Origin: Caryophanales bacterium UBA3935
Lineage (GTDB): Bacteria > Bacillota_I > Bacilli_A > ML615J-28 > CAG-698
DNA length: 10,493 nucleotides
Assembly (NCBI GenBank): GCA_002385755.1
Contig: DGED01000009.1
Location: 1 to 10,493, forward strand
Direction of reading: 5' to 3'
The notes under the pieces are model-generated. The model saw nothing but the letters and a program-made list of their open reading frames with translations. It was not told where the DNA came from and did no database searches. Below are positions 1 to 6,725 of the stretch, piece after piece (position 1 is the stretch's first letter; every line of letters begins with the position of its first letter). Position numbers and translations under genes: made by a program.

Positions 1-96
1 ATCAGACCGCGGATAGCTTGTTCTTAGTCCCAAATAAGCGGCTAAAGACGCCGAAATGTTAATGATGTTGTTATTGTAATCGGGGAAAACATTCAT
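1..96 (-). CDS. N-terminal fragment of an unidentified protein, possibly of the alkaline phosphatase/phosphodiesterase family (cut by window edge)
   Basis: An open frame runs from an ATG at 96-94 off the left edge without a stop, giving 32 residues that begin MNVFPDYNNNIINISASL and continue AAYLGLRTSYPRSD. An AAAGGAG ribosome binding site (115-109) overlaps the glpK stop codon and lies about 12 nt before the ATG, which is rather long. The gap to glpK is only 17 nt and holds no terminator, so the two are probably co-transcribed. The 'PDYNN.I.N.S.S' opening recalls, from memory, the N-terminus of a Bacillota alkaline phosphatase superfamily protein (type I phosphodiesterase/nucleotide pyrophosphatase). 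The active-site part is outside the window, so the family is a guess; the presence of a coding start is much better supported. Confidence 0.5.
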   Translation of the reverse strand, partial: MNVFPDYNNNIINISASLAAYLGLRTSYPRSD

Positions 97-113
97 AACC
101 GGTCGCTTCTCCT

Positions 114-1601
114 TTATTCCGCCGCGGCCATCGCCGCGCGCAGGGCGCGACTCCAGCCGGCGAGCAATTTTTCCCGCTCCCCGGAAGCCATTTTCGGTAA
201 AAAATAACGTTCGATACCGACATTTCGCCTAATATCCTCGATATCGCGCCAATAGCCCGAGGAAAGTCCCGCGAGATACGCGGCGCCCAAAGCCGTGACC
301 TCGCTTTGCTTCGGCCGCGCGACTTTCACGTTCAATATATCGGCCTGAAACTGCATGAGAAAGTCGTTAACGCACGCGCCCCCGTCGACCGCGAGACACT
401 CGATTTTCCGGCCGAGGTCTTCTTCCATCGCCCGGAAAATGTCGTGAACCTGGTAGGCGATCGACTCCAGGGCGGCGCGGATCAAATGCTCGCCCGTGGT
501 GGCGCGGGTAATCCCGGTCACGGTTCCCCGGACCCGCGGCCGCCAGTAAGGCGCGCCCAACCCGACGAAAGCCGGCACGATATAGACGCCGCCGTTATCG
601 CGGGCGGCGCGCGCGCGCTCTTCCGTTTCCGCCGAGTCGCGGATTATCCTTAACCCGTCGCGAAGCCATTTCACCACCGCCCCGCCCACAAAAACGCTTC
701 CCTCGAGGACGTATTGCGGGCGAGAGTCGAGACCAGCGGCCAGGGACGTAATCAGGCCGCTTTTCGAGGCGACTGCCTCGTCGCCGGTATTCATCAGCAG
801 AAAGCAACCGGTGCCGTACGTGTTCTTTACCGTTCCTTTTTCCGTGCAAAGCTGGCCGAAAAGCGCCGCCTGCTGGTCGCCGGCGACACCACAGATCGGA
901 ATCCGGTAGCCGATGACGGCGGGATCGGTATAGCCGTAAAGATGACTCGAAGGATAAACGGCGGGAAGCATCGCGCGGGGGACGTCGAAGAGAGCCAGGA
1001 GCTCTTCGTCCCAATCAAGGGTATGGATATTGAAAAGCATCGTCCGCGAGGCGTTCGAGTAATCGGTCGCGAAAATCTCGCCCCCGGAGAGAACCCATAA
1101 AAGGTATGTGTCGACGGTCCCGAAGAGCAGGCGGTCGGCCGCCGCTTTTTCCCGCGCCCCCGGGACATTATCGAGAATCCATTTGATTTTTGTGGCGCTG
1201 AAGTAAGCGTCGATTATCAGTCCGGTTTTCTTATAAATCATCTCCCCGCGGCCCGCATTTTTAAGTTCCTCGCAATAGCCGGCGGTCCGCCGGCATTGCC
1301 AGACGATGGCGTTATACACTGGCTTTCCGGTTTCCTTATCCCAAACGATCGTCGTTTCCCGTTGGTTGGTAATGCCTAAAGCCTTAATCCTTTTTCCATG
1401 AATGTTAGCCCTGACCAGCGCCTCGCCGATAACGCCGACTTGGCTGCCCAAAATATCGGTCGGGTCGTGTTCCACCCAGCCGTTTCGCGGATAGATCTGC
1501 CGGAATTCCTGCTGGGCGCTGCCGGCGATATTGCCCTGACGGTCAAAAATTATCGCCCGGGAACTGGTCGTGCCTTGATCCAGCGCTAAAATGTATTCCA
1601 T
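114..1601 (-). CDS. glpK: Glycerol kinase GlpK
   Basis: This is a cytoplasmic FGGY-family kinase that phosphorylates glycerol with ATP to sn-glycerol 3-phosphate. The chosen product is 495 aa, close to the usual 495-505. Visible family signatures are the N-terminal phosphate-binding DQGTTSSRA (residues 8-16), GITNQRETT with R81-E82 for glycerol binding, AIVWQCRRT (98-106), Y133, [13 protein letters not shown] with the catalytic Asp at 242, [11 protein letters not shown] (259-269), and the late [17 protein letters not shown] adenine-site region. I start at the ATG at 1601 because AAGGAG (1614-1609) is 7 nt from it but only 1 nt from the ATG at 1607, which would add two residues. The HFYG-type loop histidine phosphorylated by HPr in many Bacillota GlpK proteins is not present before GDQQ. 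No glpF, glpD or glpP neighbour is visible; the only partner is the partial gene downstream. Confidence 0.97.
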   Translation of the reverse strand: MEYILALDQGTTSSRAIIFDRQGNIAGSAQQEFRQIYPRNGWVEHDPTDILGSQVGVIGEALVRANIHGKRIKALGITNQRETTIVWDKETGKPVYNAIVWQCRRTAGYCEELKNAGRGEMIYKKTGLIIDAYFSATKIKWILDNVPGAREKAAADRLLFGTVDTYLLWVLSGGEIFATDYSNASRTMLFNIHTLDWDEELLALFDVPRAMLPAVYPSSHLYGYTDPAVIGYRIPICGVAGDQQAALFGQLCTEKGTVKNTYGTGCFLLMNTGDEAVASKSGLITSLAAGLDSRPQYVLEGSVFVGGAVVKWLRDGLRIIRDSAETEERARAARDNGGVYIVPAFVGLGAPYWRPRVRGTVTGITRATTGEHLIRAALESIAYQVHDIFRAMEEDLGRKIECLAVDGGACVNDFLMQFQADILNVKVARPKQSEVTALGAAYLAGLSSGYWRDIEDIRRNVGIERYFLPKMASGEREKLLAGWSRALRAAMAAAE

Positions 1602-1633
1602 GTTCATTCTCCTTGTTTATTGCGATTAATTAA

Positions 1634-1662
1634 ATAATAACAAATAGCGTAAAAAAAGTCTA
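1634..1662 (-). promoter_or_regulatory. Possible sigma-A promoter for glpK
   Basis: On the minus strand TAGACT (1662-1657) is followed by a 17-nt spacer and TATTAT (1639-1634). The -10 matches 5/6 and the -35 4/6. The start would fall near 1627, giving a leader of about 25 nt before the glpK ATG. The region is AT-rich, so other -10 candidates exist. I saw no convincing catabolite-response (cre) palindrome in the spacer. Confidence 0.4.
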
Positions 1663-1696
1663 TAACCAGCAGTAAAATAAAACGGAAAATTGGCTA

Positions 1697-1725
1697 TTGC
1701 ATATAACGGGGAGGTATTGTAAAAT
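1697..1725 (+). promoter_or_regulatory. Possible sigma-A promoter for the membrane protein gene
   Basis: TTGCAT (1697-1702), a 17-nt spacer and TAAAAT (1720-1725) make a fair sigma-A promoter. Transcription would start near 1732 and lead to the ATG at 1816. The same bases can be read instead as a GGGGAGG ribosome binding site and ATG of a seven-codon ORF (1724-1747); both readings cannot be fully used at once. Confidence 0.45.
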
Positions 1726-1815
1726 GGAATCAGGCAATATATGGTAGCCGTCGCGAATGTTTTTATACATTATGTTCGTTCCGATTCGAATAATAATTGC
1801 GAGAGAGATTATGAT

Positions 1816-2949
1816 ATGAGCAAACTGCGGGAATTATTAACCAGCCGCCTTTCATGGGGAGTTTTATCGGGCGCGTTTTTGGTTATGTTTATCATTTTAT
1901 CGTTTTTTATTAAGTGCGTCAATATAGCGACTATAGAATTCTTTCCCGGCATCCAATCGTCCGACGGTGTTGCTATTACGTTACCCGGCGCTATGTTTAT
2001 CAATAAACCGGAGGTAAGCATTCCCGTAATTATCTTCATGGTGACGATGCTCGCGGCCGGAATCGTGAATATCCGTTTCGCTTTCGCGCCAAATAAGAGG
2101 TCTTTATTGCTGGCGAAAATTTTTACGGCGCTTCAAACACTCGCGATTACCGTCATACCGGTATTACTGTTGAGCGTTTTCGGGGAAAGTATATATCAAA
2201 TTTTCATTATATCATCGATTTTTATGGTTTTTCTTTCTTTGACCCAGTTGGTGATAATTCACCTGATTAAACCGATTGAAGTCGCGGCTAAAGAAGTGTT
2301 AAAAGCATTCCGGGTAATTGTGATCTTGACATGTTGCTTGGTTTGTTTTCTCTGGGGACTTTTTTCCTCGCGTCATTTTCTGTTTACTTTGTTGATCGTC
2401 GCGACGGCGATTGTCCTCGCAAACGAGTTTTCGCATGAGAACGGCGTCCTTCACAAACCGCTGGCTATATGGCAAATGTTCATTTTTCTCGGGGCGGCTT
2501 TATATTATCTTTTGTATTATCTACAACGCCATAACATGCATATCGTAACGAAAATGAAAAACGCTAAGTTAAGGAAATTATGCTCGTTCGGATACTTTCC
2601 ATTTGCGATCGCGTTAAACATACCCCTGATATTTATTGACATGATAACGCCGGCCTATGAGAATTTATTTTTAGAAACATTACATTACATTCTTAGCATT
2701 ATCATTGTTTTCTTAAGCGCCGGCGGGATTCAAGTGAAAAAAAGACTTGCGCGTTTAACATTATCGACCGCATATGTCGTTTTTATCCTTGCTTTTTCTC
2801 TAGTCACTTTTTTATTGTTTGATGAATATTACAATTCGGCGCCGTTTGATTATCGGATGATGTTTGCGATTATCATAACGCTCCTAATGGCTATATTCCT
2901 GGCTCTGCTTAGCCTGTCCGTCTCGGGGCCCAAAGAAAAAGAAGCCTAA
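1816..2949 (+). CDS. Polytopic membrane protein of unknown function (about 11 TM segments)
   Basis: I do not recognise the family. The 377-aa product (from the ATG at 1816) is strongly hydrophobic, with about eleven candidate membrane helices. They begin with SWGVLSGAFLVMFIILSFF near the N-terminus and end with a final helix before the short charged tail SGPKEKEA. Loops are short and no soluble domain is evident. Aromatic and Ile/Val/Leu-rich helices separated by Lys/Arg loops suggest a multi-spanning integral protein, but no transporter or enzyme motif stands out. The frame is open from an ATG at 1741, adding 25 polar residues, but that ATG has no ribosome binding site, whereas GAGAGAG (1801-1807) lies 8 nt before 1816. 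It is divergent from glpK, converges on the DUF2935 gene, and ends just before a strong terminator. Confidence 0.75.
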   Translation: MSKLRELLTSRLSWGVLSGAFLVMFIILSFFIKCVNIATIEFFPGIQSSDGVAITLPGAMFINKPEVSIPVIIFMVTMLAAGIVNIRFAFAPNKRSLLLAKIFTALQTLAITVIPVLLLSVFGESIYQIFIISSIFMVFLSLTQLVIIHLIKPIEVAAKEVLKAFRVIVILTCCLVCFLWGLFSSRHFLFTLLIVATAIVLANEFSHENGVLHKPLAIWQMFIFLGAALYYLLYYLQRHNMHIVTKMKNAKLRKLCSFGYFPFAIALNIPLIFIDMITPAYENLFLETLHYILSIIIVFLSAGGIQVKKRLARLTLSTAYVVFILAFSLVTFLLFDEYYNSAPFDYRMMFAIIITLLMAIFLALLSLSVSGPKEKEA

Positions 2950-2971
2950 GCGGCTATGATTGCTTATGAAA

Positions 2972-3014
2972 AACTACCTTTTCGGTTTGGCCCGAAAGGG
3001 TAGTTATTTTTTTT
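2972..3014 (+). terminator. Bidirectional rho-independent terminator
   Basis: A 14-bp stem (2972-2985 with 2992-3005, one G-U pair) closes a 6-nt loop. It is followed on the plus strand by A and eight T (3007-3014), and on the minus strand by five T. It sits between the convergent membrane-protein and DUF2935 genes and can serve both. Confidence 0.9.
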
Positions 3015-3084
3015 GAAAACGGCGATGGACAGATTAAAAACTGGCGCCGGATAAGCCGTCGCCATGCGTTTTTAAAGGTTTTGG

Positions 3085-3942
3085 TTATATTTTGTTGTCG
3101 AGAATGAGTAGGAAATGGTCGGATTCCCTTATCAAGTGATCCGCAAGTAGCGGCGCGATCACGGCCTTGATCTGGCACTCCAGGAGCCCTTCCGTGCCCT
3201 GAACGTTAAAGGCGCGGAAATCGGCGACCGCTTTCCGGTTCGCGGCGAGCTGGCCGTCTTTTCCGGGGGTGACAGAAAGCCTAAGCATTTCTTTAAATCT
3301 CTGGGCGAAACCGTCGGCGACGACGATAAGTTCTTCTTCCGTCGGGTCAAGCAACCCGCGGGCAAACTCGGCGTGTTCTTTCATGATTCTGTTCCAAAAA
3401 GCGACGGCGTTGGCGTCGGAAGCGAGCGGCGTCCCTCTTTCCAGGTTTTCCAGATGATCCAGGAATTCAAGCGCCTCGCGGCGGATATGGTCAATTAAAA
3501 GCGGGTAGTTAAACGTGAACAGGCGACAGGCCAAAAATTCATTCAATACTTTCGTCTTATAGCGGATAATAACCCGGGTGGCGGAAATGGCGTCGTTGTT
3601 CAGCCGGCGGACGCTATCGGTCACGTCTGCGAAATCAGCCGCTTGCCTTTTGCTCAGACTCGTTTCCGTCGCCGTTATTTCCGTGTTGAAAGAAAAACGC
3701 GTCAAAGCCCCGGTTTTTTGCTCGGCCTTAAGCGTATATGGAGTCACGGCGTCGGGCAGGATGTCGACGCGGCCGGCGGCGAGTTTGACCGCGCGTCCCA
3801 GCAACTCGCTGAAATAACTATGAATTCTTTCTCCTTCCGCCACTAAATCGGCGTTAACCGGCAAAAGCGCGGCGGCGATAAAAAAGGCGTGTTCTTTCAT
3901 AATTCTTAAAAAGAACAAATTTAACTTTAAAGATCTTTCCAC
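3085..3942 (-). CDS. DUF2935 family protein (duplicated helical bundle, likely metal-binding)
   Basis: This is an all-helical cytoplasmic protein of the DUF2935 family, whose function is not established; the family is related to ferritin-like/hemerythrin-like bundles. The internal duplication is plain: FFLRIMKEHAFFIA (residues 10-23) recurs as FWNRIMKEHAEFARGLLDP (182-200), and LLIDHIRREALEFLDHL (148-164) recurs as LLADHLIRESDHFLLIL (265-281). The repeated Glu-His and His/Arg-Glu positions are the likely metal ligands (inference). The coordinates use a GTG at 3942 (285 aa), preceded only by AAGGG at a tight 4 nt. The frame is open further up to a stop at 3987-3985, and a very strong GAGGAGGG (3978-3971) is 8 nt before an in-frame ATC at 3963, so seven more N-terminal residues (ETYKGYV preceded by the initiator) are likely. 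It is a single-gene unit, insulated by the serS terminator upstream and a shared terminator downstream. Confidence 0.85.
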   Translation of the reverse strand: MERSLKLNLFFLRIMKEHAFFIAAALLPVNADLVAEGERIHSYFSELLGRAVKLAAGRVDILPDAVTPYTLKAEQKTGALTRFSFNTEITATETSLSKRQAADFADVTDSVRRLNNDAISATRVIIRYKTKVLNEFLACRLFTFNYPLLIDHIRREALEFLDHLENLERGTPLASDANAVAFWNRIMKEHAEFARGLLDPTEEELIVVADGFAQRFKEMLRLSVTPGKDGQLAANRKAVADFRAFNVQGTEGLLECQIKAVIAPLLADHLIRESDHFLLILDNKI

Positions 3943-3970
3943 ATAACCCTTGTATGTCTCGATAATAATT

Positions 3971-3989
3971 CCCTCCTCGGGTAATTATA
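3971..3989 (-). promoter_or_regulatory. -10 box and strong ribosome binding site of the DUF2935 gene
   Basis: On the minus strand a perfect TATAAT (3989-3984) is followed 5 nt later by GAGGAGGG (3978-3971). The best -35 is TTGCAT with a long 19-nt spacer, so the promoter is uncertain. If the -10 is used, transcription starts about where the Shine-Dalgarno begins. The Shine-Dalgarno is 28 nt from the GTG at 3942 but 8 nt from ATC at 3963, so it does not fit the only conventional start codon. Confidence 0.5.
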
Positions 3990-4012
3990 TGCGCGCATCT
4001 CCCGGACAATGC

Positions 4013-4043
4013 AAATAAAAACCGCTCGCGCAGGCAAGCGGTT
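4013..4043 (-). terminator. Rho-independent terminator of serS
   Basis: Read on the minus strand, a 10-bp stem (4043-4034 with 4029-4020, one G-U pair) closes a 4-nt loop and runs into five T, then ATTT. The left arm overlaps the serS stop codon at 4044-4042, so termination follows translation immediately and separates serS from the DUF2935 gene. Confidence 0.85.
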
Positions 4044-5331
4044 ATTTATCAATGACCTCAATACGGCTCTTTCCGCCCATATAAGGCCGTAAAACCTCCG
4101 GAATATTGACGCTTCCGTCCGGCTGAAGGTGATTTTCAAGCAAGGCGATCAGCATCCGGGGCGGCGCGGCGACGGTATTGTTTAAAGTGTGGGCGAAATA
4201 ATTCCCGTCCTCGCCGCTGATTCTGATTCCCAAACGGCGGGCCTGGGCGTCGCCGAGATTCGAGCAACTCCCGACCTCGAAATATTTCTGCTGGCGTGGA
4301 CTCCACGCCTCGACGTCGACGCTTTTTACCTTCAAGTCGGCCAAATCGCCGCTGCAGCATTCCAAAACCCGGACCGGGATTCCGAGGCTAACGAAAAACT
4401 CGACGGCATAGCGGTAGAGTTTTTCAAACCAGGCGGGGGAATCTTCCGGCTCGCAAACGACGATCATCTCCTGCTTTTCGAACTGATGAATGCGGTAAAT
4501 CCCCCTTTCCTCAATTCCGTGAGCGCCCTTTTCTTTCCGGAAACAAGGCGAGTAACTAGTATAGGTATAGGGGAGTTTATCTTTTTCGAGAATGGCGTCG
4601 ATAAATTTCCCGATCATCGAGTGCTCGCTCGTCCCAATCAAGTAAAGGTCTTCGCCCTCGACTTTATACATCATCGCGTCCATCTCCGCGAAACTCATAA
4701 CGCCGCTTACGACCCGGCCGCGGATCATAAACGGCGGGACGCAGTAGGTAAAGCCGCGGTCGATCATAAAATCGCGGGCGTACGTTAAAATCGCGGAATG
4801 CAGGCGGGCGACGTCGCCCTCAAGGTAATAAAACCCGTGACCGGAAACGCGCCGGGCGCTTTCCAAATCAATCCCGCCGAGACGCTCGATAATGTCGATA
4901 TGATAGGGAACCGGGAAATCGGGAACGCGCGGTTCAAGGAACCGCTCTCGCTCGACATTGTCCCGATCGTCCCGGCCGATCGGCACCGTCGGATCGATAA
5001 TGTTCGGGATAACGAGCATGATCTCGTTTACCCGCTCCGCCATGGCTTTTTCTTTCTCGCCGAGCGCGGCGATTCTTTTATTTATTTCGATAATTTCCAT
5101 TTTCATTGCTTCCGCTTCTTCGCGCCGCTTCGCGCGCATCAACTCGCCGATGCGGGCGCTTTTTTCGTTCCGCTCGCGCCGCAGGTCATCGCCTTCCCGC
5201 TTCACCTTGCGCAGTTTCTCGTCAAGAACGAGAACCTCGTCAACCAACGGCAGTTTTTCGTCCTGGAATTTCTTCCTGATATTTTCCCGAACCATATCCG
5301 GGTCGGCGCGTAATAACTTGATGTCAATCAT
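4042..5331 (-). CDS. serS: Seryl-tRNA synthetase
   Basis: This cytoplasmic class II aminoacyl-tRNA synthetase charges tRNA-Ser with serine. The product is 429 aa, normal for SerRS. The N-terminal arm (residues about 28-105) is a charged helical hairpin rich in Lys, Arg and Glu, the coiled coil that grips the tRNA long arm. The catalytic core shows YLIGTSEHS (230-238) at the serine-binding TxE site, motif 2 starting SPCFRKEKGAHG (261-272), and motif 3 around TLNNTVAAPPRMLIALLEN (382-400), ending PEVLRPYMGG. These match the GAHGIEERG/NNTVAAPPR subgroup found in some Bacillota rather than the E. coli-like RDTRG type (from memory). The start is the ATG at 5331, 7 nt after AAGGAGG (5345-5339). The frame is open 73 codons further upstream, but that part lies over the promoter and is not coding. 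Confidence 0.96.
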   Translation of the reverse strand: MIDIKLLRADPDMVRENIRKKFQDEKLPLVDEVLVLDEKLRKVKREGDDLRRERNEKSARIGELMRAKRREEAEAMKMEIIEINKRIAALGEKEKAMAERVNEIMLVIPNIIDPTVPIGRDDRDNVERERFLEPRVPDFPVPYHIDIIERLGGIDLESARRVSGHGFYYLEGDVARLHSAILTYARDFMIDRGFTYCVPPFMIRGRVVSGVMSFAEMDAMMYKVEGEDLYLIGTSEHSMIGKFIDAILEKDKLPYTYTSYSPCFRKEKGAHGIEERGIYRIHQFEKQEMIVVCEPEDSPAWFEKLYRYAVEFFVSLGIPVRVLECCSGDLADLKVKSVDVEAWSPRQQKYFEVGSCSNLGDAQARRLGIRISGEDGNYFAHTLNNTVAAPPRMLIALLENHLQPDGSVNIPEVLRPYMGGKSRIEVIDK

Positions 5332-5347
5332 TTCTATACCTCCTTGT

Positions 5348-5373
5348 AAAAAAAAAACCTTTCCGGGAAAAGG
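5348..5373 (-). terminator. Terminator-like hairpin in the serS leader (possible attenuator)
   Basis: On the minus strand a 6-bp stem (5373-5368 with 5363-5358, the inner pair T-G) with a CCCG loop is followed directly by ten T (5357-5348), three nt before the serS Shine-Dalgarno. It lies downstream of the serS promoter, so it would act inside the leader. The stem is short, so efficiency is doubtful. CCTC (5377-5374) could also pair with GAGG of the Shine-Dalgarno (5342-5339), and CCGGG (5427-5423) with CCCGG (5367-5363) as an alternative fold. No T-box AGGGUGGNACCGCG sequence is present. Confidence 0.4.
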
Positions 5374-5449
5374 GAGGACAAGTCCAACCGGCAAGCGAAA
5401 ACGCCGCGCCGGATTCGGTTTGCCCGGCCAAAAGTCGGATGTTTTATAT

Positions 5450-5478
5450 ATTATATAATTATTATGGGGATTTGTCAA
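5450..5478 (-). promoter_or_regulatory. Perfect-consensus sigma-A promoter of serS
   Basis: TTGACA (5478-5473), exactly 17 nt, then TATAAT (5455-5450) on the minus strand. This is a 12/12 match at ideal spacing. The predicted start near 5443 gives a leader of about 110 nt before the serS ATG at 5331, longer than needed for a simple ribosome binding site. Confidence 0.85.
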
Positions 5479-5531
5479 AGGGATATGCGAAAAAACGGCA
5501 TGTATTAGCAAAGAATCCTCCGAAAATAAAA

Positions 5532-5563
5532 AAAGAGATACTATATTCATATAGTATCTTTTT
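5532..5563 (-). terminator. Terminator of the Gly/Phe-rich protein gene
   Basis: A nearly perfect 15-bp inverted repeat (5532-5546 with 5549-5563, one G-T pair) is flanked by A-runs on the left and T-runs on the right. It can therefore work on both strands. On the minus strand it ends the small gene whose stop is at 5598-5596 and insulates it from the serS promoter, which starts about 50 nt further on. Confidence 0.8.
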
Positions 5564-5595
5564 CAAACGCCCAACCGGCATCGCCAAAATATCGT

Positions 5596-5838
5596 TTAAA
5601 AGAACGGGTATGGGTACGGAAACGGGGAATAAAATGCCGGGAATGGTCTAATAAATGGCCTGGGCGTTAATAGAGCCCCCGCCGCAAGTCCGGTCAGAAA
5701 AGGCACTCCAAAGCCGCGACCGAAACCGAATCCGCGGCCGAAGCCAAAGCCGGGAAAAAACCCGCCCCCGGGACCGATTCTGCCGAAACCAAGTCTTAGA
5801 TTATTATTATCATAAGAATATGCCTGATATGGGTTCAT
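5596..5838 (-). CDS. Small Gly/Phe/Arg-rich low-complexity protein
   Basis: No known family was recognised. The 80-aa product opens MNPYQAYSYDNNNLRLGFG, then has a glycine-phenylalanine tract with tandem copies of FGFGRG (residues 31-42) between FFPG and GVPF. A short hydrophobic LTGLAAGALL segment (48-57) follows, then a Pro/Phe/Tyr-rich tail ending in PYPYPFF. Low-complexity Gly/Phe or Pro/Tyr proteins of this size in Bacillota are often spore coat or surface proteins; that is only an analogy. The start at 5838 has AAAGGAGGG (5853-5845) 6 nt upstream. An upstream in-frame start would add 16 residues but lies before this ribosome binding site. The gene is monocistronic with its own terminator. 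No clear promoter was found; a weak TTGCCT-16-TATTGT lies upstream. Confidence 0.75.
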   Translation of the reverse strand: MNPYQAYSYDNNNLRLGFGRIGPGGGFFPGFGFGRGFGFGRGFGVPFLTGLAAGALLTPRPFIRPFPAFYSPFPYPYPFF

Positions 5839-5938
5839 TGCGTTCCCTCCTTTGTATGTTATTACAATATAGAGTATTAACGCCAAGGCAAAAGCGTATG
5901 TTTATTTGCCCGAAATCTTTCCTTCTCACTTATAAATT

Positions 5939-5973
5939 AAAAAAAGGCAATATGAAGATTATTTCATATTGCC
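5939..5973 (-). terminator. Rho-independent terminator of the XRE-membrane gene
   Basis: An 11-bp perfect stem (5973-5963 with 5956-5946) with a 6-nt loop is followed on the minus strand by seven T (5945-5939). It starts 22 nt after the stop codon of the gene at 5996. Confidence 0.92.
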
Positions 5974-5995
5974 GGGAGCGTTCTTTATCAAGCTT

Positions 5996-6706
5996 TTAAT
6001 AATCTGATTTGAGTTTAACTTTTTCATAAATTCTGTAACCCAAAACCCCGCCGTGCAATAAAAACATCATTATCAAGCCCGAGCCGATCCGCGGCGACGC
6101 GATGATCAAAGCGAATAGCGCGAAAAAAGCCGCCGTAGCCGCGATTATCGCCAAGATAAACTCCGCCTTTCTTTTGGTCCGGTATTGGTCCGGCCTTAAC
6201 TTCACGAACTCCAAAACGCCAAAGGCTATATGGGCAAGCAAGGCGATAAACGACACCCATACCGAAAAAATAAACAAAAATGACAAAAACGATTCGCTGG
6301 TCATATTAAAAAGCACCTTGTAGCCGGAAATATGAAAGGTGAGCGTTTCCGCGAACGGATCAAACCATGGCGACAAACTCCCTTCAATCAACAAAAAAGT
6401 CAGCGCGTAAAATATAATTCCCAAAACCGCCGCGAAAAAAGCGAAGCAAGCGTTAAACGCGTTGGGTTTAACCCCATCCGGGTTCCGCGGCTCTTCCGCC
6501 ACGACTTCGACATCTTCGAAAAGATCGGTAATTTTTAAGTCCAAAGCGTTGGCGAGCTGCGGTAAAATATTCATCTCCGGATTACCGCGGTTGGTTTCCC
6601 ATTTGCTTACCGTTTTGACGCTAATAAATAACTTATCGGCCAATTCCTGTTGCGTCATGCCTAATTCTTTTCTGCGGGCGGCGATTCTATTGCCAAGTTT
6701 TATCAT
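5996..6706 (-). CDS. XRE-family regulator with C-terminal membrane domain (about 4 TM)
   Basis: This is a membrane-tethered DNA-binding protein of 236 aa. Residues 1-64 are a classic HTH_3/XRE domain: LGNRIAARRKELGMTQQELA, then VKTVSKWETNRGNPEM and LANALDLKITDLF. A short acidic, Pro-rich linker (65-81) leads to hydrophobic segments at about 85-107, 139-167, 181-203 and 207-226, then a basic tail. This XRE-plus-small-membrane-domain layout is common in Bacillota and is usually taken as signal-responsive repression; the ligand is unknown. The start is the ATG at 6706 with AGGAGG (6718-6713) 6 nt upstream; 45 extra upstream codons lie over the promoter and are not coding. The gene is divergent from the ORF at 6874 and ends at its own terminator. 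Confidence 0.9.
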   Translation of the reverse strand: MIKLGNRIAARRKELGMTQQELADKLFISVKTVSKWETNRGNPEMNILPQLANALDLKITDLFEDVEVVAEEPRNPDGVKPNAFNACFAFFAAVLGIIFYALTFLLIEGSLSPWFDPFAETLTFHISGYKVLFNMTSESFLSFLFIFSVWVSFIALLAHIAFGVLEFVKLRPDQYRTKRKAEFILAIIAATAAFFALFALIIASPRIGSGLIMMFLLHGGVLGYRIYEKVKLKSDY

Positions 6707-6725
6707 AACAAACCTCCTGCACAAT

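Noticed and set aside
595..1168. Long open frames in other frames of the glpK region, both strands
   Set aside because: They overlap a glycerol kinase with full family motifs, have low-complexity Arg/Pro-rich products and no ribosome binding sites; they come from the GC-rich codons of glpK.
3085..4044. DUF2935 and serS as one operon
   Set aside because: A good terminator overlaps the serS stop codon and the DUF2935 gene has its own -10 and ribosome binding site.
4189..5458. Plus-strand open frames of up to about 200 codons opposite serS
   Set aside because: They are antisense shadows of a clearly coding serS; no ribosome binding sites and no recognisable domains.
5332..5550. 73-codon N-terminal extension of serS
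   Set aside because: It covers the serS promoter, leader and an upstream terminator arm, while the ATG at 5331 has an ideal ribosome binding site and begins with the family's MIDIKLLR.
5846..5862. Sporulation sigma-E-like CATACA box before the Gly/Phe-rich gene
   Set aside because: It overlaps the ribosome binding site, which would leave no 5' end to translate, and no suitable -35 lies 13-14 nt upstream.
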